A stretch of 13,328 bases of DNA from Candidatus Cloacimonadota bacterium (GCA_014382685.1 JACNJG010000156.1:1-13328); one strand, 5' to 3'; positions 1 through 7,807 are shown, counted from the first letter of the stretch. Program-made: numbers and translations. Notes: generated from the letters alone by a model not told the origin.

Positions 1-37
1 GATTTAACAGGGTGAACCGAAACCAAAAGGAATTCAC

Positions 38-64
38 CACAGAGAACAAAGAGAGCACAGAGAA
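38..64. repeat. Three tandem copies of a 9-nt unit
   Basis: The units are cacagagaa (38-46), caaagagag (47-55) and cacagagaa (56-64). The first and third are identical and the middle differs at two positions. The array lies downstream of rpoD in non-coding DNA. Purine-rich CACAGAG-type arrays of this kind recur between genes in many uncultured bacterial genomes (recollection, not checked). Its function is unknown. Confidence 0.7.
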
Positions 65-111
65 TTATTCAATTTGGCTCTTTTAAGTTTTAAGTAGGTT
101 GATATTGCCTG

Positions 112-140
112 CCCCGTAGGGTTCATGCGACTGTTCGGGG
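112..140. repeat. Imperfect inverted repeat downstream of rpoD
   Basis: CCCCG (112-116) pairs with CGGGG (136-140) around a 19-nt spacer. On the minus strand, the direction of rpoD transcription, no T-run follows, so it does not look like an intrinsic terminator. It resembles a decayed dispersed palindromic repeat. The rest of 1-185 holds no gene that I can support, and no clear terminator for the rpoD operon is visible there. Confidence 0.4.
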
Positions 141-185
141 GATATTATTTTTATTTACCCGCTCAATTCTGAAAAGAACCAGATT

Positions 186-1928
186 TTATCTATTGAGCTC
201 TTCAAAAGTGTCCATATACTTTTTCAGAATATTGGCTCTGCTGTGATGGCGTAATTTTTCTTTTGCCTTCTCCTCGATTTGACGGACACGTTCTCGCGTT
301 ATATCAAAAATATGCCCAACTTCTTCAAGTGTACGGGGGGTTTGGTCGCCAATGCCAAACCGCAGTTTTATCACACGGCGTTCTCGCTTTGAAAGCGTGG
401 AAAGCACTACCTCGACCTGCTTTCTGAGAAGAGTTCTTTCTGCGATCTTCTCAGGCGAGATCATATTATCGTCTTCGATAAAATCGCTAAGTGTCGTGTC
501 TCCGTCCTCGTCGCCAACCGGCTTGTCAAGCGAAACTGGGCGCCTTGCGACATTCATAATGCTTTTTACTTTTTCAACCGGAAGATCCAGCTCTTGTGCG
601 ATTTCTTCGGGATAAGGTTCGCGGCCAAGTGCCTGCACCAGCTTGTTGTGGGCACGGTTCACTTTATTGATCGCCTCTGCCATATGCACGGGTACGCGGA
701 TTGTGCGGGATTGATCTGCGATCCCCTTTGTGATTGTCTGGCGAATCCACCATGTAGCATAGGTTGAAAACTTATAACCTTTGTGATAGTCGTATTTTTC
801 AACTGCACGTATAAGTCCAATATTTCCTTCCTGAATAAGATCAAGGAAGCTGAGCCCGCGATTATTATATTTCTTTGCAATACTGATCACCAGGCGAACA
901 TTTGCTTTTATGATATCATTTTTTGCCAGTTCCTTTTCATCCTGGGCTTTGCGAATGTCCTCCATGAGACGTTTGAGTTCATCTGCGGTCATACGGGTTT
1001 CCAGCTCGACCCTTCTGATTTTTCTTCGGTTATTCTTAATCTTGCGCAGCGCATCCATGAATATGTGTGGATCAAGTCCGGTGAGTTCGGCAACTTCATT
1101 GAAATCTGTTTTCCCTTTTTCTGCCTTTCTGCCCAAGGTGCAGATCTTTGCCGTGCTATATCCTTTTATGTTGCTTACTGCATTAATGCGGTTAAGACTC
1201 ACGTTTATTCTGCCCAGAAGGCTGTTAATTCTATAGATCAAACGCTGGATCATCATTTCAGTGAAATACATCTCTTCAAAAAATGCCATTATTTTATCAC
1301 GGTTTTCTTTGATCTTCTCACCAACCGTCTGTGTTTTACTGAATCGTTTAGAGGCTTTCTTGTTGATGATTTCTTCAATTTCATCAGAATATTCAAGAGA
1401 TTTATTAGTTCGTTCATCAAGCAGATTAATAAGACGTTCGTTATTTTCTTTATCAAACCAGCTTCCGAATTCGATCTTTAAAATCTGGTCTATTTTAATC
1501 TTTTTTTCACGATATCGCTTGATAATATTTTGAAATTCGCGAAGACTACTTCCGCAATTAAGGGTCATTTTATTGATTGTCGTTTGTGCGTCCTCGATCC
1601 TTTTTGAAATATGGGCTTCATCTTCCGGGGTGAGCAAAGGAACTTTTCCCATATCCTTCAGGTACATACGGACAGGATCATCATAGAAACTAATTTTGGT
1701 GGATGCTTTTTTGGGTTTTATAGCACGCTTTCTCTTCCGAATTCCACCCTTCATGGTCTCATCAAGAATTTCAAGTCCGGCATCCTTTAATTCATTAAAA
1801 ATATCATCAATTTTATCTAAAAAAATCGGATTATCTGGAAGCAATTGATTTATTTCATCATAAGTGATGAAACCCCGATCATTCCCACGCTGTTTCAATT
1901 CTTCGATAAATTCACTTATAGTCTTCAT
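186..1928 (-). CDS. rpoD: Primary RNA polymerase sigma factor RpoD (sigma-70)
   Basis: This is the housekeeping sigma subunit that directs RNA polymerase to promoters. The 580-residue product has all sigma-70 regions: 1.1 (about 1-55), 1.2 (about 82-115), a large non-conserved region (about 116-335), region 2 (336-405, with core-binding LDLIQEGNIGL and -10-reading YATWWIRQ around 390-397), region 3 (about 410-490) and region 4 (503-566, with the -35 helix-turn-helix around TLEEVG...TRERVRQIE). The non-conserved region is roughly as long as in Escherichia coli sigma-70, whereas Firmicutes SigA lacks most of it. The ATG at 1928 is chosen because GGAG lies 5 nt upstream; an in-frame TTG at 1946 would place that site inside the gene. 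It is the last gene of the rpsU-cvpA-mutS2-dnaG-rpoD block, 27 nt after dnaG. The identification is essentially certain. Confidence 0.98.
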   Translation of the reverse strand: MKTISEFIEELKQRGNDRGFITYDEINQLLPDNPIFLDKIDDIFNELKDAGLEILDETMKGGIRKRKRAIKPKKASTKISFYDDPVRMYLKDMGKVPLLTPEDEAHISKRIEDAQTTINKMTLNCGSSLREFQNIIKRYREKKIKIDQILKIEFGSWFDKENNERLINLLDERTNKSLEYSDEIEEIINKKASKRFSKTQTVGEKIKENRDKIMAFFEEMYFTEMMIQRLIYRINSLLGRINVSLNRINAVSNIKGYSTAKICTLGRKAEKGKTDFNEVAELTGLDPHIFMDALRKIKNNRRKIRRVELETRMTADELKRLMEDIRKAQDEKELAKNDIIKANVRLVISIAKKYNNRGLSFLDLIQEGNIGLIRAVEKYDYHKGYKFSTYATWWIRQTITKGIADQSRTIRVPVHMAEAINKVNRAHNKLVQALGREPYPEEIAQELDLPVEKVKSIMNVARRPVSLDKPVGDEDGDTTLSDFIEDDNMISPEKIAERTLLRKQVEVVLSTLSKRERRVIKLRFGIGDQTPRTLEEVGHIFDITRERVRQIEEKAKEKLRHHSRANILKKYMDTFEELNR

Positions 1929-1955
1929 AAAGTCTCCGGGCACCAATGTAAAAAC

Positions 1956-3716
1956 TTAGCTCAAAAGTTTCTTTACCGTACCGCCCTTAAAGTCCTTCTT
2001 TAGTTGATTTATTTTATGCTTAATAGCTTTCTTTTCTTGAATCTTTTCTTCATTATCTGGATGTTTAATAATATATTCATTGAGTACCTCTAAGTCAACA
2101 TTTAACTTTTTTGTTTGCAGGCCGATCAACATTTTTTCAAAAGAGCTTCTGGAAAAGGACAGCTCATTGAACAGAAGATCGGAAATGAAATCAGCATCTT
2201 GTGGTTCGAAATAGTCCATAAGCCGGGCACCCTTTCCGGCAAGAATGTCGGGATTTTCTTTGGTTTTAATGACTGTAAACAGCTTTTTTATAAGAGGGTG
2301 TGTGAAATAATCAACCTCGATCTCGTCTAAATATTCAGCACACCGGTCAGGATATGAGAGGATGAGGGTTATGATATTTTTTTCTTCATGATAGGGATCA
2401 ACGTGCAGGGTGAGCGGGGTTTTGGGGTTCCACGATTTTTTCTTAAGCGACTGCAGCGCTTTAAAAATGTTCGTTTCACTTACCCCGAAAAGGTTTGCAC
2501 ATTCCTGCACATAAAGCTCTTTCTGCACCGGATTTTCAATAAGGTCAAGGCACGATATGACGTCATCCAGAGCGTTTTTTTTATTATCAAGATTTTTTTC
2601 TGCATGCCTTATTTTGTGGATAAAATTATAGAAAGTCTTTGCGTCATCGATATAATCCCGAAGTGCTCCTGCATCATACGCTTCGAGGAAGTCGTCGGGG
2701 TCGGTATTGGGGGGAAGGATGATGAGTTTGGGGAAAATAGATAATGCGATAAATATATTGATGGCGCGAGCTGCTGCTTCTTTGCCGGCACTGTCACTGT
2801 CATAGAGGACGTAAATATTTTTTGTGTACCTGGAAAGAAGCTTGACCTGTTCTTCGGTAAGCGCAGTTCCTAAGCTTGCCACCACATTCGTAAACCCATG
2901 ATGCCAGAGCTTTATCAGATCAAGATTACCCTCAACCAAAAGAACCGAATCACTTTTGATGATCGAATCCTTTGCCTGGTAGAGTCCATAAAGATGCTTG
3001 CGTTTCTGATAGATGGGCGTCTCCGGCGAGTTTAGATATTTTGCACCGCGGTCATCACCCTCTTTATAAATTCTACTTCCAAAAGCGACCACTTTGCCGT
3101 CCGAACTATAAACAGGAAACATGATCCTTTCAAAAAATTTATCCCGGAGTCCACCATTTGAGCTCGTGAACAAACCGCTCTTGTTGAGTGCCCCTTCTGA
3201 AAACCCCTTTTTGTTCAGGTAATTATAAAGTCCCGAATGTGTTTTTAGCGATAGTCCGAGATTGAAGGTCTTAATGTCTTTATCGGAAACATTTCGTGAT
3301 TGCAGATAGGCAAGCCCTTCATTTTCTTTGGAGGTCAAATTATTATTATAGTATCGCACAGCAGATTCATAAATTCCATAGAGAGAGTTGTATAAGCTCT
3401 TCTCTTCTTCGGATCGTTCCTTATAGACCGGAAGTTTTATTCCGACCCGATCTGCAAGTTTTTTTACTGCCTCGTTAAAGGTGATCTTTTCATACTCCAT
3501 GAGAAAGGTGAAGACATTACCGCCTTTCCCGCAACCGAAGCATTTGAATATTTGCAGGCGCGGAGAAACGGTGAACGAGGGCTTTGTTTCATTATGGAAG
3601 GGGCATGGAGCTTTGTAATCTGCGCCACTCTTTTTCAGGGGAACATATTCCCCGACCACATCTACAATGCTGTTTGCAGAGCGTATATCGTCGAGAAGTG
3701 TCTGGTCGTATCGCAT
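1956..3716 (-). CDS. dnaG: DNA primase DnaG
   Basis: This enzyme synthesises RNA primers for lagging-strand replication together with the replicative helicase. The 586-residue length is normal. An N-terminal CHC2-type zinc ribbon has Cys38, His41, Cys59 and Cys62. The RNA polymerase core contains the family motif KYLNSPETPIYQK (226-238). The TOPRIM metal site comprises Glu262 in VEGNLD and Asp306/Asp308 in YDSDSAG, followed by DPDDF (339-343). VEGNLD has Asn where VEGYMD is usual, a mild variation. The C-terminal part (about 430-586) is poorly conserved, as expected for the helicase-interaction domain. The start lies 2 nt after the mutS2 stop and has no clear ribosome binding site, so translation is probably coupled to mutS2. 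Start and identity are well supported. Confidence 0.97.
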   Translation of the reverse strand: MRYDQTLLDDIRSANSIVDVVGEYVPLKKSGADYKAPCPFHNETKPSFTVSPRLQIFKCFGCGKGGNVFTFLMEYEKITFNEAVKKLADRVGIKLPVYKERSEEEKSLYNSLYGIYESAVRYYNNNLTSKENEGLAYLQSRNVSDKDIKTFNLGLSLKTHSGLYNYLNKKGFSEGALNKSGLFTSSNGGLRDKFFERIMFPVYSSDGKVVAFGSRIYKEGDDRGAKYLNSPETPIYQKRKHLYGLYQAKDSIIKSDSVLLVEGNLDLIKLWHHGFTNVVASLGTALTEEQVKLLSRYTKNIYVLYDSDSAGKEAAARAINIFIALSIFPKLIILPPNTDPDDFLEAYDAGALRDYIDDAKTFYNFIHKIRHAEKNLDNKKNALDDVISCLDLIENPVQKELYVQECANLFGVSETNIFKALQSLKKKSWNPKTPLTLHVDPYHEEKNIITLILSYPDRCAEYLDEIEVDYFTHPLIKKLFTVIKTKENPDILAGKGARLMDYFEPQDADFISDLLFNELSFSRSSFEKMLIGLQTKKLNVDLEVLNEYIIKHPDNEEKIQEKKAIKHKINQLKKDFKGGTVKKLLS

Positions 3717-3718
3717 AA

Positions 3719-6088
3719 CTAATTCAAATCCACTATAGTCACCCCATCGCCGCCTTCTTGAAGCGGAGCTGAACGATATTCTTTGATGCGTCTGTCATTC
3801 TTAAATTGCTCCCATATCTTTCGTCTGAGTTGACCTGTGCCCTTTCCGTGTAATATTCTTACTCTTGGATAGTTCAGCAGTATTGCCTTGTCAATATACT
3901 TGTCCAATTCTATGCGTGCTTCATCGAAAGTTAAACCCATAAGATTAAGCTCAAGGGCAAAATCACGGTCGATATCCGCATGAACAGATATGTCAGTATC
4001 TTCTTTATGCTCAACGTGTTCCCTGCCCTTGGGAACTTCATATATATCGGTTTTCTTTATACGGTAATTCAATCCCTCAGCAAGGACACGAGCAGTATTT
4101 TTATTAACAGAGTGCACTTTCCCAACAAGATTCAAGGGTTTGATGTAAACCTCTTTACCAACAGAGAGTTCTTTTGCCGGAATGAACTTTATGTCGGAAA
4201 GCTCATCTCTCTTCTTTTCAATTGAGGATCTCTCTTTTGATATTTTATTTTTCACATAGCGTACTCGATCGTGTTCTATATGTTTTTCAGCTTTAAATTG
4301 CTTTTTAAGTTCGTCAATTTCATGATCGAAATCTTGATGCAGTTGCGAGAGGTATTCTTCGGATTCCCGAAGAGCTTTCTGCCTCAGCTCTTTTTCGATT
4401 TGCGTCCAGTTTTGCTCTTTTTTGTTTAAAGATTCCAATTGCTGTTCAAGAAGCTTGTTCTTCAAATCGAATTCATATAGTTTTTGCGAAAGATGGATTC
4501 TCTGCTGCTCGGTTTTTTTCAGAAGCTCACTCAATTGCAGACTTTTCTGATCAATAAGCTCGCGAGCACGAGACACGATATTTTCGGGAGAATGATATTC
4601 CTTTGCAATATCCAGCGCATAGCTATTCCCCGGAAAGCCGAGATCAAGCAGATATGTGGGCAGAAGTTTTTCCTGATCGAATCGCATTGAAGCGTTTTCA
4701 CAAAGCGGGTGTTCCGATGCAAAAATTTTGAGCTTATTTAAATGGGTAGTAATGATCACCTTCGATTTCTTAGCGATGAGCGCCTCCATGGCAGCTTGTG
4801 CAAAAGCAGCGCCCTCTTCGGGGTCGGTGCCAGTTCCAAGCTCGTCTATGAGGACAAGCGAAGAGGCATCAGCATTATCAAAAATTATATTCAGCTTTTT
4901 AATATGAGAGGAAAAAGTGCTGATGGAATCCTCGATGGACTGCTCGTCATTAATGTCAGTGAAAAACGAAGTGAACATTCCGATCTGAGATTCTTCGACG
5001 GGGATCATCAAGCCCGAAAGAGCCATCATTGTGAGAAGCCCGGTTGCTTTTAGCGTAACGGTCTTTCCGCCTGTGTTTACGCCGGAAATGACAATTCCCC
5101 TGAATTTCTCTCCTATATGCAGGGAGAAGGGTATAATATTTTTAGGATTATTTATGCTGTTAAAAAGAAGCGGATGCCGGGCATTTTTCATGCTCAAACG
5201 GGTGTCATCAATAATTTGTGGCACATGTGCATGAATACTTCTGCAATAGAGAGCGCAGGCATTGAGGAAATCAATTTTTTGGAGAATGGCAAGATTCTGT
5301 TTCAATTCCTCTTTATGATCTTTTAGCTCATTGTATAGCTCCGCGAGTATTCTATGAATTTCCTGCTTTTCTTCTTCGGAGAGCGTATTCAGAGAATTGT
5401 TGAGTTCCATTACCGAAAGAGGTTCCACATAAAATGATGCGCCGGATTTTGAGCGCCCATGCACAATTCCTTTCATTTGAGAGACACCGCCTTCACGAAC
5501 AGGAATAACATAGCGCTCATCACGAAAGGTCACGACCTTATCCTGAATAACATTCTCGTAATCTTTCTTATCAAGAATGCTTTCAAGCTCGGAATATATG
5601 TGCTTTCTGGTTTTTTGTTTGTTTTTTCGAATAGAAGATAAAATTGGGCTTGCAGTATCTTTGATCTCGCCACCGGTATCGAATATTTTATCGAACCGTT
5701 TTTCCAGCTCTTTCATTTCGATGAGGGCAGACACAATTGAATACAGTTCCGGAAAAATTTCCCGAGAGATATCCCCGTCTTTCTTAAGCGTGTTTGCAAT
5801 GCGGATATTGCTTCCAAACATAAGAAGTTCATCGATTGTGAATTGCTCGTATCTGCCAAAATAATCAAACAGCATTTCTGTATCTTCAAGTCCGGAAAGT
5901 GCAAAATGGTGGCTTTGTTCGAGGTAATTGAAAACATCATGAAGTTGGGAAAGTTTTTTTTCTACGAGTGCTTTCTCTCCAAGAGGGGCAAGTTTTTCCA
6001 CAAGCCGACCTCCCACCGGAGACACACAATATGCAGCGATCAACGCTTTGACTTTATTGAATTCCAGTTCTTCAAAAGCGTTTTTCAT
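3719..6088 (-). CDS. mutS2: MutS2 ATPase with C-terminal Smr domain
   Basis: This is a MutS paralogue that lacks the mismatch-recognition domain. In characterised bacteria MutS2 suppresses recombination, and in Bacillus subtilis it senses and splits collided ribosomes. The 789-residue product shows a core/clamp region (1-330), Walker A GVNTGGKT (336-343), the MutS2-typical STFSSH (390-395), Walker B LVLIDE (411-416), TTHL (447-450), a long charged coiled coil (about 510-635), a KOW-like beta segment (about 637-686) and an Smr domain (about 712-789) with HGKGTGQLR (747-755). The first Smr motif reads LNLMG (714-718) instead of the usual LDLxG. The gene starts inside the cvpA stop (ATGA overlap) with no Shine-Dalgarno, so it is probably translated by coupling. 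Its place between rpsU and dnaG fits either a translation or a DNA role. Confidence 0.96.
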   Translation of the reverse strand: MKNAFEELEFNKVKALIAAYCVSPVGGRLVEKLAPLGEKALVEKKLSQLHDVFNYLEQSHHFALSGLEDTEMLFDYFGRYEQFTIDELLMFGSNIRIANTLKKDGDISREIFPELYSIVSALIEMKELEKRFDKIFDTGGEIKDTASPILSSIRKNKQKTRKHIYSELESILDKKDYENVIQDKVVTFRDERYVIPVREGGVSQMKGIVHGRSKSGASFYVEPLSVMELNNSLNTLSEEEKQEIHRILAELYNELKDHKEELKQNLAILQKIDFLNACALYCRSIHAHVPQIIDDTRLSMKNARHPLLFNSINNPKNIIPFSLHIGEKFRGIVISGVNTGGKTVTLKATGLLTMMALSGLMIPVEESQIGMFTSFFTDINDEQSIEDSISTFSSHIKKLNIIFDNADASSLVLIDELGTGTDPEEGAAFAQAAMEALIAKKSKVIITTHLNKLKIFASEHPLCENASMRFDQEKLLPTYLLDLGFPGNSYALDIAKEYHSPENIVSRARELIDQKSLQLSELLKKTEQQRIHLSQKLYEFDLKNKLLEQQLESLNKKEQNWTQIEKELRQKALRESEEYLSQLHQDFDHEIDELKKQFKAEKHIEHDRVRYVKNKISKERSSIEKKRDELSDIKFIPAKELSVGKEVYIKPLNLVGKVHSVNKNTARVLAEGLNYRIKKTDIYEVPKGREHVEHKEDTDISVHADIDRDFALELNLMGLTFDEARIELDKYIDKAILLNYPRVRILHGKGTGQLRRKIWEQFKNDRRIKEYRSAPLQEGGDGVTIVDLN

Positions 6089-6654
6089 GAGAGCGGTGAG
6101 ATGGCGTCAGTTACGTCCTTCTGGATTTTATATTGCAGTTTTAAAAGTTCTTTATAATAGGAATTGTTGCGGATCTGGGAATCGAGCTTGGTCGCTTCAA
6201 GAACACGAGCGATCTTCTCGTTGCTCCATTCCACAAAAGCTGCGCTTGTAATAGTTGTCTTGGTTTGTTCCGGAATGGGGAGTATTTGTACGAATAACGA
6301 GAGCAAAAAAACCGCGATCATTGCCTGAAAGCAACCAAGGATAAATCCAAGCAGTTTGTCCATGAAGCTCAGATGGAGTGCTTTGATCATTTTTTTCAGG
6401 AGCTTTACGATGATGGCAATAATAACCATTACTATCAGAAATACTAAAACTCCGCCCAGTATATTTGATGTCTTTACCGAAAAATTAAAAGTATTCTGAA
6501 AGAAAACAGAGGATGCCGGACCCAGTTTTATGGCAAGGATGAGCGCTACAATCCAGCCGATGAGCCGGGCGCTTCCTTTGATGAATCCTGATATAAAACC
6601 AAAACCCCCGAAAACAAGAATGATTCCGAGGGCAATGATATTAATAATATCCAT
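6085..6654 (-). CDS. cvpA: CvpA family integral membrane protein
   Basis: The 189-residue product is very hydrophobic over its first two thirds, with about four membrane spans (roughly 3-25, 28-46, 64-87 and 101-125), followed by a soluble tail (about 130-189). The glycine-rich first span followed by a basic turn (GFIKGSARLIGW, 23-34) is typical of the CvpA family, named for colicin V production in E. coli. The molecular role remains unclear; links to envelope stress and to purF expression are known in enterobacteria. cvpA next to mutS2 is a common arrangement, also seen in Firmicutes. It starts 29 nt after rpsU without an obvious ribosome binding site, and its stop overlaps the mutS2 start by 4 nt. 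Family assignment is good; function is unresolved. Confidence 0.88.
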   Translation of the reverse strand: MDIINIIALGIILVFGGFGFISGFIKGSARLIGWIVALILAIKLGPASSVFFQNTFNFSVKTSNILGGVLVFLIVMVIIAIIVKLLKKMIKALHLSFMDKLLGFILGCFQAMIAVFLLSLFVQILPIPEQTKTTITSAAFVEWSNEKIARVLEATKLDSQIRNNSYYKELLKLQYKIQKDVTDAISPLS

Positions 6655-6656
6655 TG

Positions 6657-6669
6657 AAGTTTACGTAAA
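6657..6669. repeat. Copy 1 of a 13-nt repeat with palindromic core
   Basis: The sequence aagtttacgtaaa contains the perfect 10-bp palindrome TTTACGTAAA (6660-6669). It lies in the short rpsU-cvpA gap, ending 3 nt upstream of the cvpA start codon when read on the minus strand. An identical 13-mer occurs at 6717-6729. Confidence 0.7.
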
Positions 6670-6683
6670 ATTATCGAAACACA

Positions 6684-6884
6684 TTATCGCGATCGAAATC
6701 TGAAACTATTACGTTTAAGTTTACGTAAAGTAGCTTTGAGCTCTCTTCGCTTTTTATCGCTGGGCTTCTCGTAATAGCGGTTCTTTTTAATATCAGAAAG
6801 AACGCCCGAGCGCTGCACCTTTCGGTTAAAGCGGCGGAAAGCACCTTCAAAGCTCTCGTCTTTACCAACTACAACTTTAGTCAC
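6684..6884 (-). CDS. rpsU: 30S ribosomal protein bS21
   Basis: The 66-residue protein is small and very basic. It has the bS21 hallmarks: an N-terminal VVVGKDESFEGAFRRFNRKV segment, then a Tyr-Glu-Lys-Pro-Ser stretch (38-42), and an Arg/Lys-rich tail. bS21 sits near the 3' end of 16S rRNA and takes part in initiation. The GTG at 6884 is chosen because a nine-base match to the 16S 3' end, GGAGGTGAT (6890-6898), lies just upstream. rpsU begins the macromolecular-synthesis block; the next gene, cvpA, follows after 29 nt. A palindromic 13-mer shared with the downstream gap lies within its 3' part (6717-6729). Identity is near certain. Confidence 0.97.
   Translation of the reverse strand: MTKVVVGKDESFEGAFRRFNRKVQRSGVLSDIKKNRYYEKPSDKKRRELKATLRKLKRNSFRFRSR
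6717..6729. repeat. Copy 2 of a 13-nt repeat with palindromic core
   Basis: This is the same 13-mer as at 6657-6669, exactly 60 nt away, with the palindrome TTTACGTAAA at 6720-6729. It is inside the rpsU coding sequence, near the 3' end. The two copies could act as paired protein sites or RNA elements, or be chance; nothing else in the window settles this. Confidence 0.65.
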
Positions 6885-6889
6885 TAAGT

Positions 6890-6898
6890 ATCACCTCC
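6890..6898 (-). promoter_or_regulatory. Extended Shine-Dalgarno of rpsU
   Basis: On the minus strand GGAGGTGAT is complementary to nine consecutive bases of the standard 16S rRNA 3' end. It lies 5 nt before the GTG start of rpsU. It is the strongest ribosome binding site in the window; several other genes (cvpA, mutS2, dnaG, femX-like) have none or a weak one. In Flavobacterium, bS21 helps sequester the anti-Shine-Dalgarno and rpsU keeps a strong site that allows autoregulation. A similar loop here is inference. Confidence 0.8.
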
Positions 6899-6906
6899 GG
6901 TAAATT

Positions 6907-6943
6907 TATATATAAAAAACAAAACCGTGATTTTCTGTGTCAA
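6907..6943 (-). promoter_or_regulatory. Possible promoter elements upstream of rpsU
   Basis: In the 126-nt gap between the isomerase stop and rpsU, the minus strand carries an exact TTGACA (6943-6938) and an AT-rich TATATATA (6914-6907). The 23-nt spacing is too long for a standard sigma-70 promoter, so the pair is only suggestive. The remainder of the gap has no clear terminator for the isomerase gene. Confidence 0.3.
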
Positions 6944-7010
6944 TGTTTGCGAGGATATTTAATAATAAACTGTATGCAGCAAGGGCTTTTATAAAGGATA
7001 AACTGCACTC

Positions 7011-7712
7011 TTATTCCACAACCTCCACACTCTCAATAATAATATCCTGAAGGGGTCTGTCTGCCGGATTAGTATCAGCGACAGAGATGGCATCAACGAT
7101 ATCCAAGCCCTCAATTACTTCTCCATAAACCGTGTATTCTCTATCCAGGAAAGGGTAGCCGCCGAGGGTCATATATATTTCTCTCTGCTCGTCAGCGTAT
7201 TCGAAACCCTTTCTTTCCTCGACCATATCAAGCTCGTCCTCAGTCCATGGACGCCCTACAACAATGTAGAACTGTGAGCCGGAAGAGCGTTTCTGTGGGT
7301 TGAACTGGTCTCCCTGGCGTGCTGCCGCAAGAGCCCCCTTTTTGTGAATTAGGTCTTTGCGGAATTCGGCAGGAACAGTATAACCGGGACCGCCAGCTCC
7401 AAGCTGTTTTTTAGGTGCAGCATTTTTTGAACCGGGATCGCCGGCCTGTATCATAAAACCGGCAATAACTCTGTGGAAAAGCGTACTGTCATAGAAGCAT
7501 TCCTCGACCAATTTGAGAAAATTATCTCTGTGCTGGGGTGTGTCATTATAGAGCATTATCGAGATGTCGCCATAATTCGTGTGCATTTTTACTATAGGGT
7601 CTTTCATGATCTCCTCTTCGGCTTGTTCGTTATCCTCTGCAAAAAGGAACCCGCCGCAGGAAAGCAGAACCATTAAGATAAAACTTGTCAGAAATAATCG
7701 AAAAAATTTCAT
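7011..7712 (-). CDS. Exported cyclophilin-type peptidyl-prolyl isomerase
   Basis: This enzyme catalyses cis-trans isomerisation of X-Pro bonds, probably outside the cytoplasm. The product is 233 residues if translation starts at 7712, where AAGGAG lies about 10 nt upstream. Two earlier in-frame codons (7733, 7766) lack such a site. The N-terminus (1-26) is a signal sequence; LLSC (16-19) resembles a lipobox, but an Ala26-Glu27 signal peptidase I cleavage is also possible. Cyclophilin motifs are FHRVI (79-83), FMIQAGDP (86-93) and SSGSQFYI (143-150). The position of the usual active-site His is Tyr (LDREYTVYG, 189-197), and a 25-30-residue insert follows FYIVVGRPWT, both as in many Bacteroidota homologues. 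It is divergent from the femX-like gene and co-directional with rpsU. A co-transcript with rpsU is possible but unproven. Confidence 0.93.
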   Translation of the reverse strand: MKFFRLFLTSFILMVLLSCGGFLFAEDNEQAEEEIMKDPIVKMHTNYGDISIMLYNDTPQHRDNFLKLVEECFYDSTLFHRVIAGFMIQAGDPGSKNAAPKKQLGAGGPGYTVPAEFRKDLIHKKGALAAARQGDQFNPQKRSSGSQFYIVVGRPWTEDELDMVEERKGFEYADEQREIYMTLGGYPFLDREYTVYGEVIEGLDIVDAISVADTNPADRPLQDIIIESVEVVE

Positions 7713-7768
7713 TACTAATGAACTCCTTTTCATTGTGATTGGGTTCTTTTTGGGAGTGTGGCTCATGC

Positions 7769-7774
7769 TGTCAA
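7769..7774 (-). promoter_or_regulatory. TTGACA hexamer upstream of the isomerase gene
   Basis: An exact -35-like TTGACA reads on the minus strand in the 154-nt divergent gap, 57 nt before the isomerase start. At a 17-nt spacing the -10 position reads AAAAAG, a poor match. This is a weak promoter candidate. Confidence 0.25.
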
Positions 7775-7807
7775 TTTTTACGAAATGCAAAGTAGAACAG
7801 GAAAAAG

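Noticed and set aside
112..140. Terminator for the rpoD operon
   Set aside because: The hairpin has only five closing pairs, a long loop and no T-run on the minus strand.
783..1481. Plus-strand open frame of about 230 codons opposite rpoD
   Set aside because: It is antisense to a highly conserved gene and its product has low-complexity Phe/Ile-rich composition without a recognisable domain.
1929..1946. Upstream TTG start for rpoD
   Set aside because: It would add six residues and place the GGAG ribosome binding site inside the gene; the ATG at 1928 fits sigma-70 N-termini.
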